From Saprospiraceae bacterium (lineage in GTDB: Bacteria > Bacteroidota > Bacteroidia > Chitinophagales > Saprospiraceae): a DNA stretch of 64,000 bases. Below are positions 17,889 through 26,159 of this stretch, piece by piece. Location of the stretch: assembly GCA_041392805.1 (NCBI GenBank), contig JAWKLJ010000002.1:3549001-3613000 (forward strand), written 5' to 3'. The notes beneath the pieces were generated by a model. The model searched no databases. It was not told the DNA's origin and saw only the letters and a program-made list of their open reading frames with translations. The position numbers and the translations under genes are program-made. The stretch's first letter is position 1, and every line of letters starts with the position of its first letter.

Positions 17889-18896
17889 TTAATGGAGAAT
17901 ATGCCAAATCAGTTCCTTGAGCAATTCGCCATCTGGTTTGCCGGTACTATTGTAGTCTACTCCTTTTGATTTTAGGTCATAACTTTTTAACAATTGTAAG
18001 ATGTTTTCTGTTTTCCCCAAAGGAAAGGACCTGGCAGCTAAGCGATATTCTTTGAGAAAAAAGGCAGAGCTGATCTCCAAGGTTCTTAACATATCTGCTT
18101 CAGGCAGTTGCTTTAAGAAATGGAGCATATACACTTTACTAAAGTAATTGTACAGGGAGCTAATAATCCCTGGAAGTGGGTTTTTCTTAGGGTTGGAGGC
18201 AAAATAATTGATGATGCGATTACTTTTCAGGACGTCGCGTTGACTAAGGGCCTTTTGCAATTCAAAGACATTATAATCTTTACTTATTCCTATATTATCC
18301 TCGATGTGTTTGTTGGTAATAAGGGTTCCTGCGGGGATATTAAGCTGCAGTTTATCCAGTTCGTTGGCTACCTTTGATAGCTCGGTTCCCAGGTATTCGG
18401 CCAACAGGGCAGCAGCATCTGGATCTATACTTAGTTTACGCTTTTTCAAGTAATTAGCAATCCAGTCAGGTACTTGGTTGTCATATAAAGACTTGGCTTC
18501 GAAAACCACAGCATTGGCTTTTAAGACCTTGCCAATCTTAGTGGCCATATTGACCTTTTTGTATTTATGGCAGATGACTAAAATCGTGGTAGGCATAGGC
18601 CGTTCTACGTAATTGACCAACTCACCAAGGGTTTTCATGTCCTGTGCTTCTTTTAGAATAACGACCTGGCGAGGAGCCATCATAGGGTAACGCCTGGCAT
18701 TGTCTACTACAGCCTGAAAATCAGCATCTTTGCCATACAAGATCATTTGATTAAAGGCTTTTTCGCTTTCATTTAGTAGCTGATGCTCAAAGAAGTGAGT
18801 GATTTCATCAATAAAATAGGGTTCCGTTCCGTGTAGGAGGTAAACGGGTTGGTAATTTCCTTTTTTAAGATCAGCTAAGAGTTGTTCTGTGGTCAA
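17889..18896 (-). CDS. holA: DNA polymerase III subunit delta
   Basis: HolA is the clamp-loader wrench that opens the sliding clamp during DNA replication. The 335-residue protein shows the family's N-terminal VYLLHGTEPYFIDEI, the RYPMMAPRQVVILKEAQDM segment, a Rossmann-like core with ILVICHKYKKV, and the C-terminal helical part. The start is TTG at 18896: no in-frame ATG exists between it and the upstream stop. The gene is alone, between a repeat of the AGAGCATG type (18925-18983) and the trp leader. Confidence 0.9.
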   Translation of the reverse strand: MTTEQLLADLKKGNYQPVYLLHGTEPYFIDEITHFFEHQLLNESEKAFNQMILYGKDADFQAVVDNARRYPMMAPRQVVILKEAQDMKTLGELVNYVERPMPTTILVICHKYKKVNMATKIGKVLKANAVVFEAKSLYDNQVPDWIANYLKKRKLSIDPDAAALLAEYLGTELSKVANELDKLQLNIPAGTLITNKHIEDNIGISKDYNVFELQKALSQRDVLKSNRIINYFASNPKKNPLPGIISSLYNYFSKVYMLHFLKQLPEADMLRTLEISSAFFLKEYRLAARSFPLGKTENILQLLKSYDLKSKGVDYNSTGKPDGELLKELIWHILH

Positions 18897-18924
18897 AACA
18901 TTTAAATTTTAAATGAGAAGTCGT

Positions 18925-18983
18925 CTTAGAGCATTTGCTTAACGACGCATGAGGGCAAAAGAAACCTCCAAACATGCTCTAAG
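18925..18983. repeat. Short palindrome sharing ends with the 61594-61780 element
   Basis: CTTAGAGCAT (18925-18934) and ATGCTCTAAG (18974-18983) are perfect inverted ends. The right arm AACCTCCAAACATGCTCT is the same as an arm of the large palindrome at 61594-61780. It appears to be a shortened member of that family, just upstream of holA. Confidence 0.65.
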
Positions 18984-19027
18984 TTATTCTTTACACAATC
19001 CTAAAGATAAACAGCTTGAGACAATTT

Positions 19028-20077
19028 TCATACCTCTTCTCTTTCGACACCCTCGATTTCCATCACCAAATCAGCGCCGTAAGCCTTGGCTGGTGTCTGG
19101 AAGCCGATCGGGGCATTTCCTTGAAGGGCTTTTTGGGCGATGAGGAGGCTCGAAAAGGCAGTAAGCGTATAGCCTTCGGGGCAGCGCAGGCGGGCCTCAA
19201 CTTCCCTTCCTTCCACATCCCAGGTTTTTCCCCACACCAGGCTCTGGGCCGCTGCTCTTTCTTTGTCAGTCGGTCCGGCGGGTTGTTTGTTAATTTGACG
19301 CTTTACGATATTCCTCACCAAATTGGTCTGCAAAAGCCAGTTAATGGTGCCTTGCCATTTCATCCATTTGTACAATTTTGGGCTAATTCCAGTAAATGTT
19401 TCGATATTAGGAATTCCCGTACTGTAAAAAGCCGTCGAGACATCCCCCCAGGGGATGGACATGACAAACCGTGGTTTTCCATAGAAAGGGACTGTCATTG
19501 CCCGATGTCCCACGGGGACTGGAATAATTTGGCCCGCTTCTCTAATGGCTCCGGCCGCTCCGAGATTTTCAGCCATGGTTGTCGCAGTGCCATGCGAAGT
19601 TCGTCCTCCCTGCATCGCAAAGGCAAGTTGAAGATGTGTGGCTGTGGGAAGCTTATTTTTAAGGTATACGGCCATGCAATCAGTCGGTACGACATCGAAG
19701 CCGGTACCGGGCATCAACATGATCTTTGCTTTTTGAGCCCTTTCATCGAGGGAGGCGGCCATTTCGAATACGGCTATTTCTCCAGTAATGTCGAGATAAT
19801 GAGTGCCTGTCGCCAAACAAGCCTCCATCATTGGTTGGGCCGTATGAGCGAATGGCCCGGCGGCATGCAATACCAGCGGCACTTCCTTCAAAGCTGCATG
19901 GAGGGCAGGTTGGTCATTTAAATCAAACACGCGAAAGGGGTAGCCCGTAGCTTTAGCTTGTTGTTCTAGCTTTTTGAGCGAGCGTCCGGCCAAGATGGGA
20001 CTTAGTCCAAAGTCTTGGGCAAATCTGGCGATGAGTTGGCCGGTGTAGCCATAGGAACCGTAGAGGAGAAATTTCAT
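19028..20077 (-). CDS. Saccharopine dehydrogenase-like NAD(P)-binding reductase
   Basis: The 349-residue protein starts with a Rossmann nucleotide-binding fold (MKFLLYGSYGYTGQLIARFA), followed by LAGRSLKKLEQQA, LHAAGPFAHTAQPMMEACL and HYLDITGE. These are shared by saccharopine dehydrogenase-like proteins and trans-acting enoyl reductases. It is probably an oxidoreductase for a lipid-like or keto substrate, not a lysine-pathway enzyme, because the C-terminal half lacks the saccharopine-binding domain. The substrate is unknown. The start at 20077 lies 15 bases from a large palindrome. Confidence 0.8.
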   Translation of the reverse strand: MKFLLYGSYGYTGQLIARFAQDFGLSPILAGRSLKKLEQQAKATGYPFRVFDLNDQPALHAALKEVPLVLHAAGPFAHTAQPMMEACLATGTHYLDITGEIAVFEMAASLDERAQKAKIMLMPGTGFDVVPTDCMAVYLKNKLPTATHLQLAFAMQGGRTSHGTATTMAENLGAAGAIREAGQIIPVPVGHRAMTVPFYGKPRFVMSIPWGDVSTAFYSTGIPNIETFTGISPKLYKWMKWQGTINWLLQTNLVRNIVKRQINKQPAGPTDKERAAAQSLVWGKTWDVEGREVEARLRCPEGYTLTAFSSLLIAQKALQGNAPIGFQTPAKAYGADLVMEIEGVEREEV

Positions 20078-20091
20078 AATTATTTTTTTTT

Positions 20092-20253
20092 TGAAGTTGT
20101 CTAAAGTTTTCTCACTGAGCTATTAAAAGCGTCTTTTTACCCCACTTCTCGTTTTTTTATCGGCCCGTAGCGCTGCTATGCGCCTCAAAAAAAGCCTCAA
20201 TTGGTGCAAAAATCCTGCTTTCTCGCTTCAGCAGAAAACTTTAGACAACTTCA
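20092..20253. repeat. 162-base near-complete palindrome
   Basis: Arms of 21 bases are perfect inverted copies (20092-20112 and 20233-20253, TGAAGTTGTCTAAAGTTTTC plus one base). Pairing resumes inward around AAAGC and TTTTT, and again around CTCGTTTTTTT/AAAAAAAGCCTC up to a CCGTAGC-GCTATGC centre. The whole segment can fold as a single hairpin. It lies between a reductase gene and a LuxE-like gene on the same strand. Confidence 0.85.
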
Positions 20254-20287
20254 TTAGCAAATGGACAATAACAAGGCTTGGGGGTGC

Positions 20288-21286
20288 TTACAACACCATC
20301 AAATTACAACCTCTAATATCGGAATCATCCAAGCGGCCCAAAATACGAAAAGAATGGTCAGGATATACCTGTCCGAGGTCATCGGTTGCGATAAAAGAGA
20401 TCGTATCAATATTGGCCAGATCTATAATATTGATGGCTGCGGTTTGTCCGCGGTTTTGCAAACTCAGCGGATCGGTAATGTCCCGGCCGAGGACTCGCAT
20501 GGTTGGGCTAGGGTAAAAAAGGCCCTTGCCTTTGGAATAAGCTTGGGAAAACAATTCGGTCATGCCGTATTCGGAATGAATGGCTGCCACTTGAAAGGCT
20601 TCTTGCAAAATGTCGTGGAGTTCGTCACGGGTCATTTCTTCCCGACGGCCCTTCATGCCACCCGTTTCCATGATGATAATATCTGGCAGGGGCATAGGGT
20701 AACGCTCCGCCAAATCTAGCAAGGCAAAACTTACGCCGATTAGGAGGGTGGGAATGCCATTTTGCTGGCAATATGCCAGTTTTTCAACCAATGCATCCAG
20801 TTCATTTAAAAAAAAACCGCTTTGGGGATGCTTGGATTGTTGAATAAAATGGTCCACCATGTAAACAAGAGAGGAGCCGCTGCGTTCTAAATAAGAGGGC
20901 AAAAGTGCCAGGGTGCAAAATTCACTTATATCGCCATAAAAATGTTCGAAACCAAGTTGAGAAATAGCCCGGTAGCCGGCAGGAGATTTCAAATGGTGCA
21001 AGCTCGGAATTTGCCCGGTGGTTGTGCTACTTGAAAAAACAGCTGAGGCTGTCCATTCCCCTGTTTTTATGGTGTGGTTTTTGAAAAAAGAGATAGGCAA
21101 AAAAGGGATTTCCGCTACCTGCTGGATGGTAGCTGTTTTTTTTTGTAGCAAGCCTAGGTAAGATCGGTATAATGGATTATGATTAGCCTGGAAATGGAAG
21201 GCCTCCATTGCCAGTTTTTCAAAATCCTCTGCTGCCGAGGTTTGTAATTTTGTTAGCCATCTGTCAGTTAGCCGCCCCTTTGTCAT
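20288..21286 (-). CDS. LuxE-like acyl-protein synthetase / acyl transferase
   Basis: The 332-residue protein resembles LuxE and related members of the adenylating enzyme superfamily, which activate an acyl group with ATP. Visible features are FLPISFFKNHTIKTG, the Ser/Thr-rich phosphate loop FSSSTTTGQIPS, IIIMETGGMKGRREEMTR, the EYGMTELFSQAYS segment typical of the ATP site, and the C-terminal GRLDDSDIRGCNLMVL. It has no luciferase or LuxC/D neighbours, so bioluminescence is not implied. It may act on a carrier in surface polymer or lipid synthesis; this is inference. Confidence 0.85.
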   Translation of the reverse strand: MTKGRLTDRWLTKLQTSAAEDFEKLAMEAFHFQANHNPLYRSYLGLLQKKTATIQQVAEIPFLPISFFKNHTIKTGEWTASAVFSSSTTTGQIPSLHHLKSPAGYRAISQLGFEHFYGDISEFCTLALLPSYLERSGSSLVYMVDHFIQQSKHPQSGFFLNELDALVEKLAYCQQNGIPTLLIGVSFALLDLAERYPMPLPDIIIMETGGMKGRREEMTRDELHDILQEAFQVAAIHSEYGMTELFSQAYSKGKGLFYPSPTMRVLGRDITDPLSLQNRGQTAAINIIDLANIDTISFIATDDLGQVYPDHSFRILGRLDDSDIRGCNLMVL

Positions 21287-21337
21287 TGTCTATTTAAACT
21301 AAAAAACGCTATATTTCCGTTACAAAACTAAAAAAAC

Positions 21338-21994
21338 ATGCGCGTTGCCAAATCCTTAAGAGACGGAAAAAAAATAAATGATACCACTTTTGATTCGCTA
21401 AAATTTCCAAAGCAACTGATAGCAAGGAAGTTGTGTGAAAATTTTCGCGAATCTTTGAAAAAAGTGGGATCATTTATTTCCGTCAAACTACTAAGCATTT
21501 TTTTCTTTTTCAGCTTATTGCTGAGCGGCTGTCTACAACCACCAGATTACCCGATAGAGCCTGTTATTGAATTCAAGTACTTTTCTAAAAACAGTATGAG
21601 TCAACGACCTGTCAATGGGATAAGAGACACCCTTTTTATCGTTTTGGGGTTTACAGATGGTGATGGAGACATTGGACTGGAAGGAAATGATGCGACCATC
21701 AATATAGATATGTTCGATCGACGTGACGGGTCAAGGGTTTTGGCTCGTTTGCCAAAAGTGGAGGATCTCGGTGCTCAGAATGGTATTTCCGGAGAAATCA
21801 GTATCCGAATAACAAACGATCCAAATATTGGCGATGTATGTTGTGTTATCTTACCTCAAGGTGGGGGCCCAGGGCAAGCTTGTGTGCCCAATATCCCTCC
21901 ACAGGAGGTCTCTTATTCTATCCGCATCCAGGATCGAGCAGGGAATTGGAGTAATACCATTGAAACACCGGGCTTTACCCTTAATTGCAATTGA
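21338..21994 (+). CDS. Lipoprotein, unknown function
   Basis: I do not recognise a named family. The open frame codes 218 residues, but the N-terminal 39 residues are charged and not signal-like. A TTG at 21455 followed by KKVGSF gives a proper lipoprotein signal ending LLSGC, so the real start may be 21455, giving about 179 residues. The ATG at 21338 lies within 60 bases of the divergent LuxE-like gene. The mature part is beta-rich, with FTDGDGDIGLEGND, VCCV and a C-terminal Cys. Similar short lipoproteins with DGDGDIG motifs are widespread in Bacteroidota. Confidence 0.7.
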   Translation: MRVAKSLRDGKKINDTTFDSLKFPKQLIARKLCENFRESLKKVGSFISVKLLSIFFFFSLLLSGCLQPPDYPIEPVIEFKYFSKNSMSQRPVNGIRDTLFIVLGFTDGDGDIGLEGNDATINIDMFDRRDGSRVLARLPKVEDLGAQNGISGEISIRITNDPNIGDVCCVILPQGGGPGQACVPNIPPQEVSYSIRIQDRAGNWSNTIETPGFTLNCN

Positions 21995-22053
21995 AACAGC
22001 AAGACATCAGAAGTTTTTCCAAGTTCGCCTTCCGTAAACTTCTGTTGTCTGAG

Positions 22054-22947
22054 CTAAACCCAATTTATCTCTTTTTTCAGGAGTGCCAGGGTTTTGGCCT
22101 CTTCGGAACCTGGTTTGACTTGTACATTGTAGTCCCAGTTGACTTCAGGGGGAAGGCTCATGAGGATGGATTCAATTCTTCCATCGGTATCCAATCCAAA
22201 TTTAGTGCCCTTGTCCCACACCAAATTAAACTCCACATATCGGCCACGGCGCAGCAATTGCCATTTCTTCTGTTCAGGAGTGTAGGGTTTATCCTTGTTT
22301 TTTTCCAATAAATACAAGTAGGTTGGGGCAAAAGCTTTGCCTACGGTCTGCACAAAGGCTAGTCGATCTGTTTTTGAAAATGCGGATGTAGCAGTGAGTC
22401 TGTCAAAGAATATGCCACCGATTCCCCTGGTTTCTTTTCGGTGTTTGATATAAAAATAGTCATCTGCCCAGGTTTTAAAGGTAGGGTAAAAGGATGGATC
22501 AAAAGGGTCGCAGACAGCTTTCAATTGCCTGTGAAAATATTGGGCATCTTCGGGTACCACATAGTGGGGTGTCAGGTCGATGCCCCCGCCAAACCACCAG
22601 GAACCATCACTCATTTCAAAATAGCGAATATTCATGTGGATAATGGGCACCAGAGGACTATGGGGGTGAAGGACAATGGAGACCCCAGTAGCAAAAAACG
22701 ATCCGGCAGAAAGGCTAAGTGCTGTCGCTATTTTTTCAGGTAAAGGCCCATGTACCGCTGAAAAATTAACCCCTCCTTTTTCGATATGCTGGCCTTGGAT
22801 GATCCGGGTTCGGCCCCCGCCACCCTCTTCCCGCGTCCACAGGTCTTCTTTAAAGTGCCCCCCTCCATCTCCTTGGGCCAATTGCTCACAAATATCATCT
22901 TGCAAATCCTTGAACCATTCTGCAATGTTTTCCTTTGTTGCTTCCAT
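22054..22947 (-). CDS. hemF: Oxygen-dependent coproporphyrinogen III oxidase
   Basis: HemF decarboxylates coproporphyrinogen III to protoporphyrinogen IX using oxygen, so it signals aerobic haem synthesis. The 297-residue protein carries the family landmarks: GGGGRTRIIQGQHIEKGGVNFS, the MNIRYFEM segment, WWFGGGIDLTPHY, YFYIKHRKETRGIGGIFFD, and the C-terminal RRGRYVEFNLVWDKGTKFGL. It lies eight bases downstream of an ArsC-like gene on the same strand and probably shares its transcript. Confidence 0.97.
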   Translation of the reverse strand: MEATKENIAEWFKDLQDDICEQLAQGDGGGHFKEDLWTREEGGGGRTRIIQGQHIEKGGVNFSAVHGPLPEKIATALSLSAGSFFATGVSIVLHPHSPLVPIIHMNIRYFEMSDGSWWFGGGIDLTPHYVVPEDAQYFHRQLKAVCDPFDPSFYPTFKTWADDYFYIKHRKETRGIGGIFFDRLTATSAFSKTDRLAFVQTVGKAFAPTYLYLLEKNKDKPYTPEQKKWQLLRRGRYVEFNLVWDKGTKFGLDTDGRIESILMSLPPEVNWDYNVQVKPGSEEAKTLALLKKEINWV

Positions 22948-22955
22948 TTTTCAGG

Positions 22956-23312
22956 TTACTGGTTAACTAATTTAGCACGGGCCGCTTCCACCACTTTCTG
23001 GGTATTGCCAACAAAGATTTCATCATCGATAAAAATAACGGGCCTTTTCAGAAAAGTGTATTCTTCAAGAATGAGAGCTTTGTAGTCGGCTTCAGTAAGT
23101 TGTTTTTCGTGTAAGCCCATACTCCTGTACTTCATGGCCTTGCGACTAAAAAGGGCTTCGTAGGAGCCCGTTTTTTCGTACATCTGGTCCAATTGCTCAG
23201 GTGTAATGGCTTCTGTTTTAATGTCTTGTAATTCAAACCCTTTGCCAGCATCTAGGGTTTTCAAAATGCGCTGACAAGTGGAACAAGTACTTAAGTGGTA
23301 TATTTTTTTCAT
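22956..23312 (-). CDS. ArsC/Spx-family thioredoxin-fold protein
   Basis: The 118-residue protein begins with a thioredoxin-like strand followed by the CSTC pair at residues 9-12. It continues with an ILKTLDAG helix, a TPEQLDQMYEKTG segment, and the cis-proline strand LKRPVIFIDD, then the FVGNTQKVVEAA helix. This order is that of the ArsC/Spx family. It could be an arsenate reductase or a redox regulator; without an arsenic operon nearby the former is not supported. It precedes hemF in the same probable transcript. Confidence 0.8.
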   Translation of the reverse strand: MKKIYHLSTCSTCQRILKTLDAGKGFELQDIKTEAITPEQLDQMYEKTGSYEALFSRKAMKYRSMGLHEKQLTEADYKALILEEYTFLKRPVIFIDDEIFVGNTQKVVEAARAKLVNQ

Positions 23313-23328
23313 TGATACTTATCATTTG

Positions 23329-23457
23329 GGCTTTTGACGCTTTTGGTAAGCTTCGGCCTTTAAAGTGGGAAGTCGGAAGTCGGAAAGGCTCAGGGGCGCA
23401 ATTTTCCCACTTCCGACTTCGCACTTCCGACTTCAAAACTGCAAATGTCAAAAGTCC
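23329..23457 (+). repeat. Dispersed palindromic repeat, copy 2 (family with 1972-2096)
   Basis: Ends GGGCTTTTGACGC and TGTCAAAAGTCC are imperfect inverted repeats. Inside, GTGGGAAGTCGGAAG recurs inverted as ACTTCCGACTTC, giving a nested hairpin. It is the plus-oriented relative of 1972-2096, sharing the GGAAAG..GCGCAATTTTC core. It lies between the divergent ArsC-like and phosphorylase genes and accounts for a spurious N-terminal extension of the latter reading frame. Confidence 0.7.
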
Positions 23458-23533
23458 AGTTATCATTGTGTTGCCCAAAATTAAGACTTATATTGAAGCC
23501 AATGTTCATCTGAACGTCAAAACACAAAAAAAC

Positions 23534-24403
23534 ATGATTCGAGCCTCCGAACTTATCCTGAATGAAGACCAAAGTATTTACCATCTTCACCTGCGACCAG
23601 AACAGATCGCCGAGACCATTATTACCGTTGGGGATCCCAATCGGGTGGCCCAGGTTTCTAAGTATTTCGATCAGATAGATTTTGTGCTAAGTAAACGCGA
23701 ATTTGTGACACATACCGGTAGGATCGGCAACAAACGGCTGAGTGTGATTTCTACCGGTATCGGGCCAGATAATATCGATATTGTCCTCAATGAATTGGAT
23801 GCTTTGTTCAACATTGATTTTGAGACGCGACAAGCAAAACCCAAGCTTACAAAGCTCGCGTTTATTCGAATCGGCACCTCCGGGTCTTTGCAGGAAAACA
23901 TTCCTGTAGATGCTATGCTTACCTCTACCTATGGCATTGCGCTGGACAATTTAATGTCGTTTTATAATTTTTCATTATCTTCTTCGGAACAAAACTTGAA
24001 TGCGGCTTTAAAATCGGCTATTCCTGGTTTACCTGGGCAACCTTTTGTTTTCAAAGCACCTGGGCAATTGATGCGCCTTTTTGGTGATTCGTTTTTCAAG
24101 GGTATTACCCTGACTTGTCCTGGTTTTTACGGGCCACAGGGGCGGCGATTGCGAATTGATTCTGTCCTAAGCGGAGCCATTTTTGAACAACTTCGATCCT
24201 TTCATATTGGAGATCAACATGTCACTAATATGGAGATGGAAACGGCAGCAATATATGGGCTGGCGGGGCTGTTGGGGCATGAGGCCGTATCTTGCAATGC
24301 GATATTGGCTAATCGGGCCTTGGGGACCTTTAGCAAGGAGCCCATGAAAGCGGTAGAGCAATTGATCCTAAGGGTGCTGGAGGCGCTGGCAGAGAATCAT
24401 TAG
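23534..24403 (+). CDS. Nucleoside phosphorylase (uridine phosphorylase-like)
   Basis: The enzyme cleaves nucleosides with phosphate to release base and ribose-1-phosphate for salvage. The 289-residue product from ATG 23534 shows the PNP/UDP family order: HLRPEQIAETIITVGDP, RVAQVSKYF, STGIGPDNIDI, FIRIGTSGSLQ, the NMEMETAAIYGLAGL catalytic region. The frame stays open upstream to 23312, but that part lies in a palindromic repeat and would not be conserved, so the internal ATG was taken. Pyrimidine rather than purine substrate is likely but not proven. Confidence 0.88.
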   Translation: MIRASELILNEDQSIYHLHLRPEQIAETIITVGDPNRVAQVSKYFDQIDFVLSKREFVTHTGRIGNKRLSVISTGIGPDNIDIVLNELDALFNIDFETRQAKPKLTKLAFIRIGTSGSLQENIPVDAMLTSTYGIALDNLMSFYNFSLSSSEQNLNAALKSAIPGLPGQPFVFKAPGQLMRLFGDSFFKGITLTCPGFYGPQGRRLRIDSVLSGAIFEQLRSFHIGDQHVTNMEMETAAIYGLAGLLGHEAVSCNAILANRALGTFSKEPMKAVEQLILRVLEALAENH

Positions 24404-24452
24404 CGATTTCGGGTGAAGGCGGAAGCATTTTACGTGAGAAACTACCGATGGA

Positions 24453-25322
24453 TTATTTATTGGGTTGGAACAACTCTATGGTAAAATCCAGGAGTTCCAT
24501 TCCGCCAGTTTGTCCATGTCCCGGGACAGCGATTTTAATCTCAGGATATTTAGCTTTCACCTTTTGAATGGTTTGGCTCCAGGTATTTATATTGGCATCA
24601 GCCAAATTTCCCTTCCCAGCACCAACTGCCTTGAGCATGCAGCCGCCAAAAAGGGTTTTTTCGGATGGAATCCAGGCAATAATGTTATCAGTCGTGTGGG
24701 CCTCACCTGGATACCAGCAATCTACCTTTGCCCCGCCAATAGTCAGCGTTAATGCATTTTCAAACCCTATTTGTGGTACAGGCAATGTATCGGCCTGAGC
24801 TAAAAGCTGGGTCTGCTTGTGGCTGTAACTTTTTATACCGGCCTCATGGAAAGGAGCTAAGCCGCCCAGGCAATCTTCATGAAAGTGGTTAACCACAATA
24901 CCCTTTACCATTAGCTTTTGATCATGGCGGAGCCAATCAATCAGTTGTTGGCTCTCTTCGTCTTTTACCGGCGTATCAAAAACCACGGCTTCCCCTTTGT
25001 TGATATATATTAGGCCATTACAGGAAAAGACGGCTCCGTTGGATAGCTGGATATTGGAAAGGTGAAGGTATAAATGTGGTGAAAGCCGGTGCACTTCGAG
25101 GCCAGGCCCGAGTTGTTGTTTGACCATTAGGGCGGGTTTGCATTGGCTGCATATGAGGCAAAGCAGAATATATAAGGTCAGGTTTGCGTACTTATGGTCT
25201 TTTATAGGCTTGGGTGACAGGGTTTTACCGGGATGCTTGGCAACAATATTTGCTCTTCCACCTTTTTGCGGAAAAAGGTGGAGCCAAAACCGCCATTGGG
25301 AAAAAGGAAGTGCTTGTTTCAT
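24453..25322 (-). CDS. Subclass B1 metallo-beta-lactamase-like hydrolase
   Basis: The protein has the complete zinc site of subclass B1 enzymes: HFHED (His146, His148, Asp150 counting from the ATG at 25322), HTTDN (His209), LFGGC (Cys228) and GHG (His269). The short loop FSCNGLIYINKGEAVVFDTP is also usual. A lipoprotein-like hydrophobic stretch LTLYILLCLICSQC precedes it. The N-terminal 47 residues or so before this are encoded by a dispersed repeat (25177-25294), so the original start may have been lost or replaced. An ATG at 25349 lies inside a terminator and is less likely. Activity against beta-lactams is plausible but not shown; B1-like proteins with other substrates exist. Confidence 0.85.
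   Translation of the reverse strand: MKQALPFSQWRFWLHLFPQKGGRANIVAKHPGKTLSPKPIKDHKYANLTLYILLCLICSQCKPALMVKQQLGPGLEVHRLSPHLYLHLSNIQLSNGAVFSCNGLIYINKGEAVVFDTPVKDEESQQLIDWLRHDQKLMVKGIVVNHFHEDCLGGLAPFHEAGIKSYSHKQTQLLAQADTLPVPQIGFENALTLTIGGAKVDCWYPGEAHTTDNIIAWIPSEKTLFGGCMLKAVGAGKGNLADANINTWSQTIQKVKAKYPEIKIAVPGHGQTGGMELLDFTIELFQPNK
25177..25294 (+). repeat. Dispersed ~118-base repeat, copy 2 (other copy 4542-4656)
   Basis: Nearly the same as 4542-4656 over its whole length, including the CCACC..GGTGG hairpin. Here it overlaps the N-terminal coding part of the metallo-beta-lactamase-like gene on the opposite strand, adding roughly 40 residues without signal-peptide character. Confidence 0.85.
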
Positions 25323-25326
25323 GGTC

Positions 25327-25361
25327 ACAAAAAAAGGAGCAGGTCTCAAAGACTGCTCCTT
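25327..25361 (-). terminator. Terminator of the aldolase gene
   Basis: AAGGAGCAG and CTGCTCCTT form a nine-base stem, followed on the minus strand by a run of seven or more T. It lies 38 bases after the stop codon of the transaldolase-like gene and would insulate it from the metallo-beta-lactamase gene. The stem is symmetrical, but the T-run favours the minus direction. Confidence 0.8.
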
Positions 25362-25398
25362 CTAATTTAGTATGTTTTAGATAGCCTCAAATATATTT

Positions 25399-26064
25399 TT
25401 ATCCAGCTACTGGATTTGATTTTCTGTAATCGGCCAAAAATTGGGCCAGGCCAATATCTGTCAATGGGTGGTTCAACAATCCCAAAATGGAAGATAATGG
25501 GCAGGTGACCACATCAGCACCAGCCAGTGCTGCATCGACAATATGTTTTCCATTTCGGATGGAAGCGGCAAGGATTTCTGTTTCAAACCCTTGGATGGCA
25601 TAAATTTCGGCAATTTGTCTGACTAATTCAATACCATCCCAATTAATATCATCAATTCGGCCCAAAAAAGGAGACAAATAGGTGGCACCTGCTTTGGCGG
25701 CCAAGATGGCCTGGCCAGCAGAAAAGACCAAGGTACAATTGGTTCTAATGCCAATAGCACTGAAGTGACTGATCGCTTTAATCCCATCTTTTATCATGGG
25801 AACTTTTACGACTATGTTTTCAGCGATTTCTGCTAATCTTTTTCCTTCCTCGACCATTCCGGCAAAATCGGTAGAAATGACCTCGGCACTCACATCACCA
25901 TCCACTATATTGCAAATATCTTTATAATGTTTAAGAATATTGGCCGTACCACTGATCCCTTCTTTAGCCATCAAGGAAGGGTTGGTCGTTACGCCATCCA
26001 AAATACCTAAGTCTTTAGCTTCAATGATTTGATCCAGGCTGGCCGTATCGATAAAAAATTTCAT
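25399..26064 (-). CDS. fsa: Fructose-6-phosphate aldolase / small transaldolase
   Basis: The 221-residue barrel is of the short transaldolase type that includes fructose-6-phosphate aldolase. It starts MKFFIDTASLDQI, shows DGVTTNPSLMAKEG, the Schiff-base lysine in NIVVKVPMI, TNCTLVFSAGQA, and SPFLGRIDDI and ADVVTCPLSSI. Whether it works as transaldolase in the pentose phosphate pathway or as an aldolase for dihydroxyacetone cannot be decided by reading. It is a single gene with its own terminator. Confidence 0.92.
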   Translation of the reverse strand: MKFFIDTASLDQIIEAKDLGILDGVTTNPSLMAKEGISGTANILKHYKDICNIVDGDVSAEVISTDFAGMVEEGKRLAEIAENIVVKVPMIKDGIKAISHFSAIGIRTNCTLVFSAGQAILAAKAGATYLSPFLGRIDDINWDGIELVRQIAEIYAIQGFETEILAASIRNGKHIVDAALAGADVVTCPLSSILGLLNHPLTDIGLAQFLADYRKSNPVAG

Positions 26065-26159
26065 AATTATATATTTTTCGGGTTTGAGTCAATTTTACTT
26101 ACTTGGCTGGGTAGAGCAGTAGGAACGTGGGGCTTATTCGTAGAAAAGTAAAAAAACAA

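Noticed and set aside
19016..19921. Long plus-strand open frame opposite the saccharopine dehydrogenase-like gene
   Set aside because: It is the shadow of a well-supported minus-strand gene and its translation shows no family motif.
20288..21286. Bioluminescence locus suggested by LuxE similarity
   Set aside because: No luciferase or LuxC/LuxD-like genes adjoin; the family has wider roles.
22956..23312. Arsenic resistance locus suggested by ArsC similarity
   Set aside because: No arsR, arsB or other arsenic genes nearby; the partner is hemF.
23312..23533. In-frame N-terminal extension of the nucleoside phosphorylase gene
   Set aside because: It is encoded by a palindromic repeat and does not look like protein sequence of the family; the ATG at 23534 gives the usual start.
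25323..25349. Upstream ATG of the metallo-beta-lactamase-like gene
   Set aside because: It lies within the stem of a terminator of the preceding gene; a start at 25322 or later is more likely.
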